A stretch of DNA of 64,000 nucleotides from Corinectria fuckeliana (lineage: Eukaryota; Ascomycota; Sordariomycetes; Hypocreales; Nectriaceae), in assembly GCA_019137255.1 (NCBI GenBank), contig WPDH01000114.1, positions 248,001-312,000 of the forward strand, given 5' to 3'. How positions within the stretch are numbered: position 1 is the first letter of the stretch; each line of letters begins with the position of its first letter. This document shows, one piece after another, positions 1 to 11,300 of the stretch. The notes under the pieces are model-generated. The model saw nothing but the letters and a program-made list of their open reading frames with translations. It was not told the DNA's origin and searched no databases. The position numbers and the translations under genes are program-made.

Positions 1-1332
1 CGGGACCCCAAGGAGCGGCCTACTGCGAAGGACCTTCTACGACACCCTTTTATTAGACGGGCGAAGCGGACAACGTACCTGACGGAGCTCATCGAGCGGC
101 ATAGTCGGTGGGCGGCCACCCACAAAGGCGACGACGACGAGACGTGGGATACCAACAGCGGCAGAGCGCCGAGGGAGCGTGAGAGGGTGGACGAAGACAT
201 GTGGGACTTCGGCACCGTCAGACTGGTGGGCGAGCGCGGAGGTGTCGTTAACAGGCCTGGCCTCAACGCTATGGACGAGAGTGCGACCAATGCGCGCGCC
301 TCGCGCTCTACGGAAAACGCCGACGACTACGGCGAGCGACGACGGGAGGGGAGCCCGACCAAGGTGAGAGACTTTGCGCCGCAGACGAGTGACACCGTCA
401 AGGCGGCCAATGCTTCGACGGCGCGACAGGTGAGTCCCCAGAGGAAGCCTGTGCCTGTCCTACAGCAGCACCAGCAGCCACCGCCTGGTTTTGGATCGCC
501 CTCCAAGGTTCCTCTCCCCCAGAGCCCGATGAAACCGGTGGTGACGAGGGAGATTATCGAAACGCCGCGGGCAAGACCGATGCCGTCGTTGCCAGTCGGC
601 CAGTCGCCGGACTACGACCGCGAGCTGCAGAGCCAATTGCAGCGTGATATAGGCATGCTCAACCTGAATATTGCAACGTCGCCCCAAGGAAGCACGGGTT
701 CACACTCGCCAAACAACGACTGGTCTAAGCCTCCCGCCCCGCCGGTGCACCAGAGTCAGTCGCAGCCGTCGAGCTCCAAGCTGGTGCCGATGGCACTGCC
801 CGAGATACCACCCTATAGAGGGAGCCCGGTCCAGGGCCAGAGAGCTCCATCGGCGCAGATCGCCCCTCTACGCGTTCCCGCGCCGTCACCAGGACTAGCG
901 ACGGCGCAGGGTCCTCGGCCTCTCCCTCTGCCGTCCAAGTCGGATTCTCCCGTGCCGTCCGAGTTTGGCACGGCTCCGTCCTCCTTCCCGTCGCCAGCAC
1001 CGGCCAACCCCAACGGGGAGCTGGATGCGCTCAACGACGTCATCTTCCCAGCGCTCGAGGAGGCGCTCAAGCGGCGGCAGATCCATATGCAGCAAGCGTA
1101 CAAGCCTGGGCAAAACGCGGCGCTGGTGACGCCCCAGCAGCAGCGGGCCGAGGCAGCGCACGAGAAGCTCCGGAAGCTCGTGTACAAGCTGGCGCACGTG
1201 TGCAAGGAGATTGACCACTACGACAAGGCCGAGCCCATAGGAATGGGCAGGGAGGTTGGGAGCTTCCTGGAGGGCCTTCTGGAGGAGATACTGGTACGAG
1301 TAGAGCCGCTGGACGAGGACGAGGAGGTGTGA
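1..1332 (+). CDS. GCK-III (MST3/YSK1-like) Ser/Thr protein kinase, C-terminal part
   Basis: The frame is open from base 1 to the TGA at 1330-1332, so this is the 3' end of a longer gene (443 residues visible; start and catalytic domain lie outside). The first 40 residues are the last helix of a kinase domain (subdomain XI, RDPKERPTAKDLLRHPFI) followed by a segment resembling the AKKTSYLTELI tail of human MST3/MST4, and then MWDFGTVR, which recalls their DWIFTIR motif. This places it in the STE20 germinal-centre kinase III group, as in the fungal Sid1/Nak1/POD-6/MST-1 kinases that act in septation and polar growth. Residues about 80-340 are Pro/Ser/Gln-rich and probably disordered. The last 100 residues (from about residue 340) form a predicted helical C-terminal domain, as in kinases that bind MO25/CCM3-type scaffolds, and end in an acidic LDEDEEV tail. 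No intron is seen. Which fungal GCK-III orthologue it is cannot be settled without the kinase domain. Confidence 0.85.
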   Translation, partial: RDPKERPTAKDLLRHPFIRRAKRTTYLTELIERHSRWAATHKGDDDETWDTNSGRAPRERERVDEDMWDFGTVRLVGERGGVVNRPGLNAMDESATNARASRSTENADDYGERRREGSPTKVRDFAPQTSDTVKAANASTARQVSPQRKPVPVLQQHQQPPPGFGSPSKVPLPQSPMKPVVTREIIETPRARPMPSLPVGQSPDYDRELQSQLQRDIGMLNLNIATSPQGSTGSHSPNNDWSKPPAPPVHQSQSQPSSSKLVPMALPEIPPYRGSPVQGQRAPSAQIAPLRVPAPSPGLATAQGPRPLPLPSKSDSPVPSEFGTAPSSFPSPAPANPNGELDALNDVIFPALEEALKRRQIHMQQAYKPGQNAALVTPQQQRAEAAHEKLRKLVYKLAHVCKEIDHYDKAEPIGMGREVGSFLEGLLEEILVRVEPLDEDEEV

Positions 1333-2367
1333 GGGTTTTGCCTACGAGTCTCGAAGGATGCGGGATGAGGGATGAGGGAAGCGAGTTGCGATTCAGCGAG
1401 CTGTCGGCATAGGCGATGGGGATGTGCTTTGGGAGTTTTGGGATGGCATGGTTATCTGTGATTGAGGATTACGAGCATTGGCCGGTTCATGGCCGGACCG
1501 GATAGAACAGGACAGGCAGGGCAAGGGTGGTCGGACGGATGAACCGGCAACATAAAAAAAAAAGAGGATTCCGAGAGAAAAGGATTGACTGGACTGGACT
1601 GGACCACATGAAACGGGTTCTCTCTAGTTGTTTTTGAGGGTTACGAGTTGGGGGGAACCGAATCGCTGGAATAGACATGCAAGACTGATTATCTTATCGG
1701 CAATAAATATGTAGGTCGTATCCAACCGTAGTGATTGCTAGTGCTCGGTGATGGCTCGGTGGAGGTGGAGCTGTGTTGTAGGACGAGATAAACCCTGCGG
1801 CCATGAGAAGGAAATTTTTAGTTGTAGTGTCATACATGCATTGGTCTTGTTCCCGACAATTGAACGCTGTTGTGTGCTTACGTTGATGGAATTTGCGACA
1901 TGCTTGGTATAGTCTTGATAGTAACATTGACTAAAGCTGTTGATGTTTGTTGCTGGGTTGACATGACGTCGTAGTAAATCTGGACGATTCCCTCCAACGA
2001 TGCTAAAATGGCTAAGCTTCAAACGGTCAGGGAACGAACCTCGGACCAAGCGCGGAAAAACGAGCGGCGGCCGAAGGTCCCAGGTTTACAGAGGGTCCAT
2101 GGGCCATTGCGCGCGTGGGAACCTTGGGGCGAACGGGAAACGGAAGGGTGAAAAGCAAATCGCGCACTCCTCTTGCTTCTTTCTTTCCCCTTGGGAGCAA
2201 TCTTGAAATCCTCACTTTATTTTCTTTTCCTCCCCTTCCCTCCCCCTCTCTCCCGCTACTCGCCCGCCCGCCCTATCTCTACTCCTTCTCCTGTTTCTCT
2301 CTCGGTGCGGAACAGCACAGCTACAACCCTCTCTCCCCTCTACCACCTCAAACAACCCACCGCCACC
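1333..2367. other. intergenic: kinase 3' UTR and IDH1 promoter
   Basis: No supported gene. It holds an A-run at about 1553-1562 and, just before the IDH1 start, a long pyrimidine-rich tract (about 2165-2345, mostly C and T) of the kind common upstream of strongly expressed fungal genes. Short ORFs in both strands here have no coding character. Confidence 0.6.
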
Positions 2368-3993
2368 ATGTTGTCGCGAGGATCTGCTCGATCGGCCCAG
2401 GTAAGCCAGCTGGTGTTGCCCTTGTTCGTGTCTGCATTTCCCCTTGTTCTCTCTCTCAGCCTTGCCCGCCTGTGGTTTGGTTCCTGTTGCCGAGGGAAGC
2501 CGAGGGCGTGGAAGAGGAGGAATTGGGTCTGTTGGTGCTGTTGGTGCTGTTGGTGCTGCTGCTGGTTCGTGGGCCATGACGACGAATTGACTACGACTAC
2601 TACGACGATGACGATGACGACGACGAAGACGACTGGCGATGTCATATTCACCCAACGACGATTGCGATAACACATCGACATTGGAAGCAAAATGGACACG
2701 CAATGGCAGCAGCAGTAGCAGTAGCAGGCAGGAGGAGGCCTTTGCATCTTACAACACAATGCCCGCCCATCAGCTGCACACTATCGTCATGTTGGCTAAC
2801 CTGTTCTCTCTCTCTCTAGCTGCTGCGCGGCGTCGCCAAGCAACAGCCCCAGCTCGCCCGATCCTTCGCTACGGTGCAGTCGGACATCTTCAAGCCCTCC
2901 AAGTACGGCGGCAAGTACACCGTCACGCTCATCCCCGGCGACGGCATCGGCACCGAGGTGGCCGAGTCGGTCAAGACGGTCTTCAAGGCCGACAACGTCC
3001 CCGTCAACTGGGAGCAGGTCGAGGTCTCGGGCCTCGAGGGCGGCCGCACCGAGGACGCCTTCCGCGAGAGCGTCGCGTCGCTCAAGCGCAACAAGCTCGG
3101 CCTCAAGGGCATCCTGCACACGCCCATCAGCCGCTCCGGCCACCAGAGCTTCAACGTGGCCATGCGCCAGGAGCTCGACATCTACGCCAGCATCTCCCTC
3201 ATCAAGAACATCCCCGGCTACGAGACGCGCCACAAGAACGTCGACCTGTGCATCATCCGCGAGAACACCGAGGGCGAGTACTCGGGCCTCGAGCACCAGA
3301 GCGTCCCCGGCGTCGTCGAGTCGCTCAAGATCATCACCCGCGCCAAGTCGGAGCGCATCGCCAAGTTCGCCTTCTCCTTCGCCCTGGCCAACAACCGCTC
3401 CAAGGTCACCTGCATCCACAAGGCCAACATCATGAAGCTCGCCGACGGCCTGTTCCGCAGCACCTTCCACAGCGTCGCCAAGGACTTCCCCACGCTCGAG
3501 GTCAACGACATGATTGTCGACAACGCCTCCATGCAGGCCGTGTCCCGGCCCCAGCAGTTTGACGTCATGGTCATGCCCAACCTGTACGGCGGCATCCTGT
3601 CCAACATTGGCGCCGCCCTCGTCGGCGGGCCCGGCATCGTCCCCGGCTGCAACATGGGCCGCGAGGTGGCCGTCTTCGAGCCCGGCTGCCGTCACGTCGG
3701 CCTCGACATCAAGGGCAAGGACCAGGCCAACCCTACCGCCATGCTCCTGTCCGGAAGCATGCTGCTGCGCCACCTCGGCCTCGACGAGCATGCCAACCGC
3801 ATCTCCCAGGCCACCTACGCCGTCATTGCCGACGGGTAAGTCTCCCTTGGGCGCTGTCATAGACCGAGATCAGGTCTCAGACCAAGTTCAATACTAACTC
3901 CCTCTCAGCAAGGTCCGCACCCCCGACATGGGCGGCTCGTCCACCACCCACGAGTTCACCCGTGCCATCCTCGACAAGATGGAGACTCTGTAA
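2368..3993 (+). CDS. IDH1: isocitrate dehydrogenase [NAD] subunit 1, mitochondrial
   Basis: Regulatory subunit of the mitochondrial NAD-dependent isocitrate dehydrogenase of the TCA cycle (isocitrate + NAD to 2-oxoglutarate + CO2 + NADH; octamer with IDH2). Three exons: 2368-2400, 2820-3835 and 3909-3993, joined by introns of 419 bp (GTAAGC...CTAG) and 73 bp (GTAAGT...TCAG); the joined frame is 378 codons, giving 377 aa, usual for the family. The start ATG sits in a CCACC context. An Arg/Ser/Gln-rich mitochondrial presequence of about 30 residues ends near RSFATVQ. Family motifs: LIPGDGIGTEV, IRENTEGEYSGLEH, VHKANIMK-like IHKANIMK, DNASMQAV, the signature NLYGGILSNIGAALVGGPG, and HVGLDIKG. 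The pattern matches yeast IDH1 rather than IDH2. It lies 1 kb from the kinase and is convergent with the permease gene. Confidence 0.97.
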
Positions 3994-5296
3994 ATTTAAG
4001 TAGCAAATTGATATCCACTACCATGCGCATTTTCCTTTTCGCGCGCAACGCGGCCGCGGGACCGAGCAACTACTTCCGATCGACATAGACCTAGAATGAC
4101 GGGAGGGGGAACAACGGACGGGGTTCTGGCGGGTTAGGCGTCAGGGTGAGAGGACGAGGTGAGGGGCAAAACCGTGTATAGCAGGGAGAGATGCGCAGAG
4201 GAAGAGAAGAAGGAGATTGATTGTACGTGTAACATGACCTTGTTAAAGCCGTCTTGAATGCATATTATTTGGGTACCTTGACTGTGGTGAGGGTGAAGAT
4301 GAGAGTATGGCGCGGAGGGTCTGATTGTCTACTGCATGAGGTCTGTTACCTTTATTGAACTAATCAAAAGGCCTTGTCGGCGGTATTGATTCACGTCTAT
4401 TTTATTTCAATTTCCGCCGTTAAACCTCCCATTTCGTAGACTGGTGATGTTTGATACCTCGGTTGACGCTGGACCGGAATCCCTAGCTCAAGCCGGCGAA
4501 CAAAAACCTCAGCATGCATGCAGCGTTTACACTGCTGCAGGCGGCGAGGCTAGCCTTATTGACGCCGGCGCCTGTCAGGGCTGCAGGTGCCTTGCATACG
4601 TCCTGCTGGAGACGGACCACATGGGCCAGAACTAGCAAAGTTCGTGGAGGGCCCGGAGGATCGGCCACCGACGCTGACGCCGGGGCGGGGACGACGGCTC
4701 CGGGTACTGGCAAGTATAATGGTAGTTGCTGAGAGGCTAGGTATGCAGGCTATATAATGTAGACGTTACTTGGGCTGTGTCGTGGGCCTGCCCCGGCTTT
4801 CGCTCTCTATTTCTCTTTTAATTATAGCTTCACTGTCAATAAAGGAAGCAGTTAGGGAATTGTGCCATCAGAGCATTGCTTGGGTTTAAATATGCGTTCC
4901 TTAATATCTTGGATAAAGGAAGCGACACAGTAAGTAATATACAATAAACCCCCTACAAGGCACTATGTCTAGTACCTTAGACCCAGTAAGATTTCCCCAA
5001 TAATCAACCCTATTTGTATAGCATTGATCTCATACCTCAAGGCATGCCTTTGCAACAGACCTCCAGGGGCATCGGAGTATAATGCCGTCAGGGTATTAGA
5101 GTATCGGAGCGTTAGAGCATCGGGTCCGCCTCAAAGTGAATGGAAAAGTAGAGCAGGATGGGATTGTCGAAACGCATAACTGCAGTTTCTTCAAGGCTTG
5201 ACAGTTGGGCTCAATATGTAGAGAGCCTTCCTCCATCTTTGGACCTCCATCTTTGGACCTCCTTCTTCACACCCACCTTTTCCGACTCGAAGCCGA
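3994..5296. other. intergenic region between convergent genes
   Basis: No supported gene. It contains the IDH1 3' UTR, then moderately AT-rich DNA. Two small repeats are visible: a 14-bp tandem duplication of CTCCATCTTTGGAC at about 5231-5258, and a degenerate GYRTTAGRG-type string at 5080-5130 that recurs near 31370 and 40720. Confidence 0.5.
5231..5258. repeat. 14-bp tandem duplication
   Basis: The unit CTCCATCTTTGGAC occurs twice head to tail. It lies just beyond the 3' end of the permease gene and is probably a replication-slippage product. Confidence 0.7.
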
Positions 5297-6898
5297 TTAA
5301 TAAGCATAGAACAACACAGCCTCGGAATCACTCTGTCTAATCTTTCTGTTTTCCCTCACCAGCATCCATCTCATAGCCCACACTCCAACCACGCAGACAG
5401 CCGCAAGCCCAGCGCTGGTCGCCAAAGGAATCTCGTAGCGAGGCGCATTCCACGCCGGCCAAAGGTACTGTGCCTCTCGTCAGTATCTCTCCGTCACCAA
5501 CGGGGTTTGTAAGACAGGGTTGAGTGGCTCACCGGGGTCCAGATGAAGCTGATGGTGGCGCTGACGTTGACAAGGGCGAGAGCAGACGCCTTCTTCCCCC
5601 TGGACTGCCCGCAGGTGCTGCCCACCCAGGCCAGCAGGATGGAGTTGACGGCGTACGTGCCGACGGTGAAGACGCACATGGCGAAGTACCGCGCGCCCGT
5701 GTCCAGAGCAGCGCAGCCGAGCACGAAGCCGAGGACGGCGATGGCCTTGGCTGCCGTGATGTGCCACGCGCTCTCGTTGAAGTGCCCCGAGGACCGCGCC
5801 CACAAGACGGACACGACGCCGGCGACGAGGTACGGCGGGCACGTCAGCACCAGCGTGACGGTGGTGCTGAAGCCCAGCGTGTCCACGATGGTCGGGAAGA
5901 AGTTCTTGAAGCCGCTTGTGGCGAGGTGCACATGCTGCAGGACTGCGAACAGCCAGACCTTCGGGTCGGCGACGGCTTCTCCGAGGCCGGTCCACGTGTT
6001 TGCGCTCCCGTCGCGCTTCTGGCCCACCGTGTCGCGGGCAACTCGGTCGTGGGCCAGCCGGCGTTCCTCGGGGGTGAGCCACCGCGTGGTGAGCGGCTCG
6101 TCTGGCAGCGTGTAGCAGGCGACGACGGCGAGGACAAAGGTCGCAGCGCCCTGGAGGATGAACAGCCACCGCCAGCCCTTGATGCCCCGGACGCCGTCGA
6201 GGCCTTGGAAGACGCCCGCGGCGATCAGGCCGGCAAAGGCAGAGGCAAGGACGTTGCCCGAGTACAGGACGCTGATCCGGGTTGCGAGCTCCTTTCGCGT
6301 GTAGAAGGTCGAGAGCATGTAGAGCGCGCCCGGGTAGTAGGGGGCCTCGACGATGCCCAGGAAGAACCGGACCAGGACCATGCCGGCGTAGCTGTGGACG
6401 GCGGCGGTGAGCCCGCTGACGACGGCCCACGCCATCATGAAGCCGCCCATGTACCACGACGGCCGCACGCGGGTGATGGCCATGTTGCTGGGGATCTGCC
6501 CCAGGGTGTATCCCACGAAGAGGATGGAAACCGCCGTGTTGTACTGGCTTCCTTGGAGGCCGACGTCGTCCTCGAGCCCGTTCAGCCGAGCGAGCGTGAT
6601 TGCGTTTCGGTCGAGGTAGTTGAACCAGTACACGAGCCACAGGGTGGGCTGATGCCTTGTCAGCACTCGACAGCGGTGCGAACGGAGTGTAGATGGTCCT
6701 TGCCATGATCCAGAGGTCGAGTTTCTTGACCAGTTTGATCTCGTTGGGGTCGGTCTTGGCCGTGGCCCCCGAGTAGTCGGCGTCGGGCCGTTTGTCGAGC
6801 CCGCCGGAATACTCTTCATGAGTTGAAGCGTCCTTCTCAACGTCGACAGACGGGTTACCAACCGCTTGGGTCTTCTCCTTGTTTCCGTGCGACGCCAT
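5297..6898 (-). CDS. MFS transporter, allantoate permease (Dal5) / anion:cation symporter family
   Basis: Plasma-membrane carrier of the ACS family of the major facilitator superfamily; relatives carry allantoate, ureidosuccinate, nicotinate, pantothenate or other organic anions, and the substrate here is not evident. Three exons read on the minus strand: 6898-6704, 6648-5533 and 5467-5297, which join without frame change to 494 codons (493 aa, typical length). Intron 1 (6703-6649, 55 bp) is of the GC-AG type with a GCTGAC branch site; removing it restores the family motif LDLWIMPTLWLVYWFNYLDR. Intron 2 is 5532-5468 (GTGAGC...ACAG). The last exon gives the characteristic C-terminus YLWPAWNAPRYEIPLATSAG followed by a final membrane helix. 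About 12 membrane segments are visible, including GYTLGQIPSNM and FFLGIVEAPYYPGALYMLS. The hydrophilic N-terminus of about 55 residues is cytoplasmic. The gene is convergent with IDH1. Confidence 0.92.
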
Positions 6899-7283
6899 AG
6901 TTCAAGGTCAAAGCAGTCGAGAGAATCCAGGTTGAGTGGCTGGGCTGGGTTTTAGAGGAAGCTGCTCGACTCTTCTCCCGGAAAGGGGGGGAACCGGTTC
7001 ATACGTGTTTCCGCATCCAATCTCTTCCCCGCATTGTCCCCAATCTCGCCGTGGGGGGACTGAACCCGGGGATGCATCTGAAGTGGAGATCAGATGAGGA
7101 GATCGTTACATTTATCGTTGTTGTTGGGCCGGTGAGCGGACGGACTGTCCTCCGTGATAACCAAGTGGTTACTAGGGGCCCAAGTTTACATCGCCTTCTG
7201 CTATATAGCTGACGAAGTACGACTGATACATCCATCTGCCCTTACTTTCCCTCGCCAAAGTCGACGTACTTCGTCTTGATCTC
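6899..7283. promoter_or_regulatory. presumed promoter region of the permease gene
   Basis: 385 bp between the permease start and the end of the NLR-like pseudogene. No ORF with coding character. Several GATC/GATAA-like and CTCC boxes are present around 7080-7120, but none can be assigned to a factor with confidence. Confidence 0.35.
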
Positions 7284-10200
7284 CTACTTCCACTCCAGAG
7301 TAACGACCCTATCCCCCACCGCCACAGAGCCCTTGGGAACCGCCGCCGTCTTCTCGGCGTCGCGGTCCACGTGGAGGTGCTCGTGGCCCCTGTCGCACAC
7401 CTTCGCCTCCAGCGTGCCGTCCTGCAGCTTCTCGTAACAGTCCTCGCATAGGTGCACCTGTCCGCTTTCCGTCAAGCAGGACCAGGACACCGACGGCTGC
7501 TGGAAGACGGCCGGTCGAGGGCCGTCGCAGAAGGCGATGCTCATTGTTGGCTTTACAGGCTCCATCGTCATGTCGTCGTCCGCGGTCGCTTCGTCTGCGA
7601 TCTCGGGGCTGTCCTCGTTGCCCTGCTCCTCGTCGCCCGCTATACTTGCTGCCTCCTGCTGCTTATCCCACAGCCCTAGCCTTGGCTCGTACTCGGCCAT
7701 CTACATCTGCCGCACCTGCGCCATCAACTCCCAGACGACGAGGCTGTTGGGCATGTCGCGCATCGCCGAGAAGACCAGACTCAAGCCGCAGAACGAAACA
7801 ATGTCGTTCTTCACATCGTTGTCGTAGAGCAACTCGAGCGACGAGCGCGACAAGCTGAGGAAGACCTTCTTCGCCCGGTCCTCGTCGACCCGGAGCCGGA
7901 AGTACTGACCAAACACGACGCAGTTGTCCGTCGACTTGTTCGCCTTGCTCTCGAACGTCTCGTACTATGGTTCCATCTTGCTGTAGTACGCCTCCGCTTG
8001 CAAGGGCGTGGTTCATTCTGCCGTCGCCATTTTCATCCACGCCGAAACGAGATGCACGACCGTGGAGCCTATCGCGTAGGCCTTGTCTGACTTGGAAGCG
8101 TCGGCCACAATGGTCTCCTAGACGGCAATGCCGGCCTCCTCGTGACCTTGGATATTGAACAAGATCTGCCCGTAGCTGAACAGCATCAGAACCGCTCGGT
8201 TGAGTCGAGCTCGATTTTCTTTGCCTTTGCTATGAGCGTTGTGAGGAGGTCATAACGGCCCGTTGCTTCTATGGCAGCGGTCAAGAACGGGCAGAACACC
8301 GAAAAATTCTCTGCGGAGCCTCTGCCGTTGAACTTTCCGGCCACATTTCCCCCATCTTCCGGGTCCTTGAGAAGCTCCCCCCGAAACTCAACGATGGCCG
8401 CCCACTTCTGCTTTGACGAGTAGTTTGTCAACATCTCGGAGCAGTGTCTGAGAATGAAGCACGGCCGGCTAATGTCCAGCAGCTTGGAGTAGTCCTCTAT
8501 TGCTTTGTCCTGTGTCTCCTCATTCTCTCAGTATTGGTTACCCAGGTCAATGACCATAAGGGAAAGGATGTTCTTGTGGCGCTTGACCTCCCGCCACTCG
8601 GCGTCTTTCATGAGCTGGCTCACAGCGCCTTCGATGAACGGAATCCTTTCCCCTCGAGATTCAATAACCCGGAGTAGAGTGTAGGAAGCCGCCCAATTAC
8701 CCGGACCGAGCTCCAAAGCCCTGCGAGCCCGCTGCTCTGCGTGTGACGCGGGAATGTGGTCCCTGGGTAGGTAATCAAGTAGTGTCGCGGCTTGAGCCTC
8801 CCAGGTTGAGTCCTTGACGGTGACCCCAAGTGCCTCCTACGACCAAATCTCGACCAGTTCAACCATTTCCAGAGTCGGTTCAAAAATGAGGTCTGTGTCG
8901 GTGACATTTGTCCTGGAATTCTAGACGAATTCATGTTTAGTTTCGGCTGCCACCGCTTAAGCTTGGTGTGCACTCATCCTTGTGCGAAGGGAATAGATGA
9001 AAACAAAGGCGTAGAACTTTTCTCGCTTCGTGGTTTCAGCCCTAAACAAGTTCGTGGCAGCCATTTTCATCGCTGTAAAAGGGTAGTGTGTCGCCAAGCT
9101 CTGGGGCAGAGTTGAAGGCGGCGACAAGAGGGGTTATCATTGATGCAGAGTCCTCGAACCACTTGGCGAGAGCATATGCGCCCTCGTCGGTGTACACCCA
9201 AGGATCCCAAGACAAGGGGATCTCATGCCTCGAAAAGTCGATCCTGTCCGTATGAGGCTCGTCGACGTGAAGAGATAGGAACGAGTCGATGGCGTACTGT
9301 TCGGTGAAGAGCCTGACAAGCATGATGCTGACCTCCGCCTTGAGCGACCGGTCCGCCAGCGATAGGTCGCTTTCGTCCATGTGGTACAGGAGATTGACCA
9401 TCGCGTAGGTCCTCAGGGCTCCGTCTCGTCGTCGCGTTTCTCCTCCAAGCAGCCAGGCACCGCAGGACCATGGTGATGTGTCCGTGGTCCGGATCATGGC
9501 AGATGTAGTTCCCCTTGCGCGCCATCTTGAGGTCAAAGAACTCGTCAACCCCGATCTTTTTGTAGAGGTCTAGGGGACACACCGCCGACAGGTAGCGCTT
9601 GACGATGCTGATCTCGGCGGGCTGGATCTCCTTGTATCCGCTGGAGCTCTCGTCGCTGGTGTCACTCTCCTCTTGTCCAAAATCTCGCCGACCTTGAAGT
9701 CTACGACGTCGTACTCGGTGGAAAATATGGTGTACTTCGTCTTGATCTTGGCCTCCGTGGACATGAGCGATGTGCCGCCGCCGTTGCCTACTTTCAGAGC
9801 TATGGCGCCCTCCATGTCCCGAGGACACATCCACACGGCGCAGCCCAGATCCAGAGGATTATCTCGTTGATCTCGGAGATTTTTTTCGCAGTCCGCCTCT
9901 TGTTCAGTGTCTCAATGTCGTCTTTGATCTGGTCCGGGCGCGCGTCGCCGGCTGTTTGGAGATACGAGTTGATCTCCTCCACCTCGTCGGTTTTCGAGAT
10001 GTTGTCAAGCACGCGGCCTATCTTGTAGTAGTCGCCTCCAGTAGAGCTCTGGAGATCCTGTAGACTCGTTTCCCTCATATCTGCAACACCAGGCCGAGAA
10101 CCATCTTTCAGGATCTCCATATTCTCCATACGGTCGTTGGTTCTTGTCCTCCACCATGCTGCCGTGCATCTTGCGCGCCAGCGACAGGCCGTCCCGCGAG

Positions 10201-10927
10201 TTGGAGGCTGCCTCGCTGCTGGACCTCCACGTCTGGGTCGACACGAGGCCGCGCTCATTGCCGACCAGGTTCTTCATGGCGCCCAGCAGGTCCTGGGTGC
10301 CGTCGTCGCCGAGGAACATCTGCTTCTCGAACGCGGCAAGCTTGTTGCGCTTGTGCTTGAGCTTCAGCGAGCGATCGCAGATCTCGACCAAGATCTGGAG
10401 GTGCTGGCATGCGACCTTGGCCAGCGTGGAGTCCATGCCTGACTGGGCGTAGTAGCTCAGGCGATCGAGAAACTCGGTGCATTGCTCGAGGAGCAACGCG
10501 AGACTCTCGAAGATGCCCTCATAGCCCTGCCAGGCTTGTATGACGAACGGCAGGGTGCTGTAGCAGGTTCTTGCCGGGACAAAGGCCTACGCAGGCTGTC
10601 AGTGGGGAGTTTGGCTGCTTGTCTGCTTGTCTGAGTTGAGGTCTCTTATGTAGGAAGCTACGTCTGCGACAATGCCCCCGACGGTCAGGATGCACTGGAG
10701 CGTCCGGTTGAAGATGTCTCTCACGGCGCCGTATTTTTAGGCATCCTCTTTGTTGTTGCTAGATTGCGCCTGGTCTAAGCATTGCAGAATGTTATTATGT
10801 TGAGCTGCTTGATCCTGGAGCAATCGTCCCCGGCCATCTGGACTACGCGATCCTCGGCTTGCTTCCATGTTTGGTTAATATCCTTATCCACATTAACGCC
10901 GAAGACGCCTGCATCTGACGTCGCCAT
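7284..10927 (-). pseudogene. NLR-like fungal protein (Goodbye-like N-terminus, NACHT remnant, TPR region), disabled
   Basis: Remnant of a large fungal STAND/TPR protein on the minus strand, a group that includes heterokaryon-incompatibility and innate-immunity-like receptors. From the 5' end: an ATG at 10927 and residues resembling the Goodbye-type N-terminal domain (about 10927-10140, including ALLLEQCTEFLDRLSYYAQS and LFLGDDGTQ-like FLGDDGTQDLLGAMKNLV); a region recalling the end of a NACHT module without a visible P-loop (about 10130-9800); then a TPR/helical part (9790-7700, with IVKRYLSAVCPLDLYKKIG and AYALAKWF), and a C-terminal zinc-ligand-like segment (CEDCY...CDRGHEH, about 7350-7450). 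The frame changes several times (near 10790, 9830, 9540, 8900, 8440 and 8180). One frame carries four in-frame stops at 7701, 7965, 8013 and 8118, and another stop lies near 10739. Each of the four is one transition from a Trp, Gln or Arg codon. The gene cannot give the full protein. Confidence 0.75.
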
Positions 10928-11300
10928 GTCTAGAGGCTGCTCTGGACTCCGAGATGAGGTCTTCAGTCTGAGTTAACAAACGGATAGGTCACAGGACTCA
11001 CCAGTCGTGATATCAACGGGGCCGTCAGCCACAGAATGCAATTAGGGCCCCGGCGAAGTGACAGCACATACAATCGTATTGCCACAGGGACAAGCTAGTT
11101 GGACACCATCGAACTACCACATTCTTTCAGGTGTCAGCATTCGCAAATGTCTAGAACTTTTCTAAGAGACGAAGCCTGTTTATCTCTCGCCTACGAAGTA
11201 CGGTCAGCACGAATGACTGATACAATACAACCTCAGGCCGGACCGATCCAGAGGTCCACCTGAAGTGGTGGGTCGGCAACCATCTTCTCTACCTCCTTTG
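10928..11300. other. short intergenic region
   Basis: 373 bp between the NLR-like pseudogene start and the CoA-transferase stop. Nothing gene-like is seen. Confidence 0.5.

Noticed and set aside
2212..2759. Overlapping ORFs of 139-165 codons around the IDH1 first exon and intron
   Set aside because: Generated by pyrimidine-rich promoter and trinucleotide-like intron sequence; low-complexity Leu/Val/Cys/Thr runs.
2796..3860. 354-codon minus-strand ORF opposite IDH1
   Set aside because: Antisense shadow of the strongly codon-biased IDH1 gene; its product is a low-complexity Val/Gly/Asp/Leu string with no domain.
5524..6708. 394-codon plus-strand ORF opposite the permease
   Set aside because: Antisense shadow caused by high third-position GC; the opposite strand has clear family motifs and splice sites.
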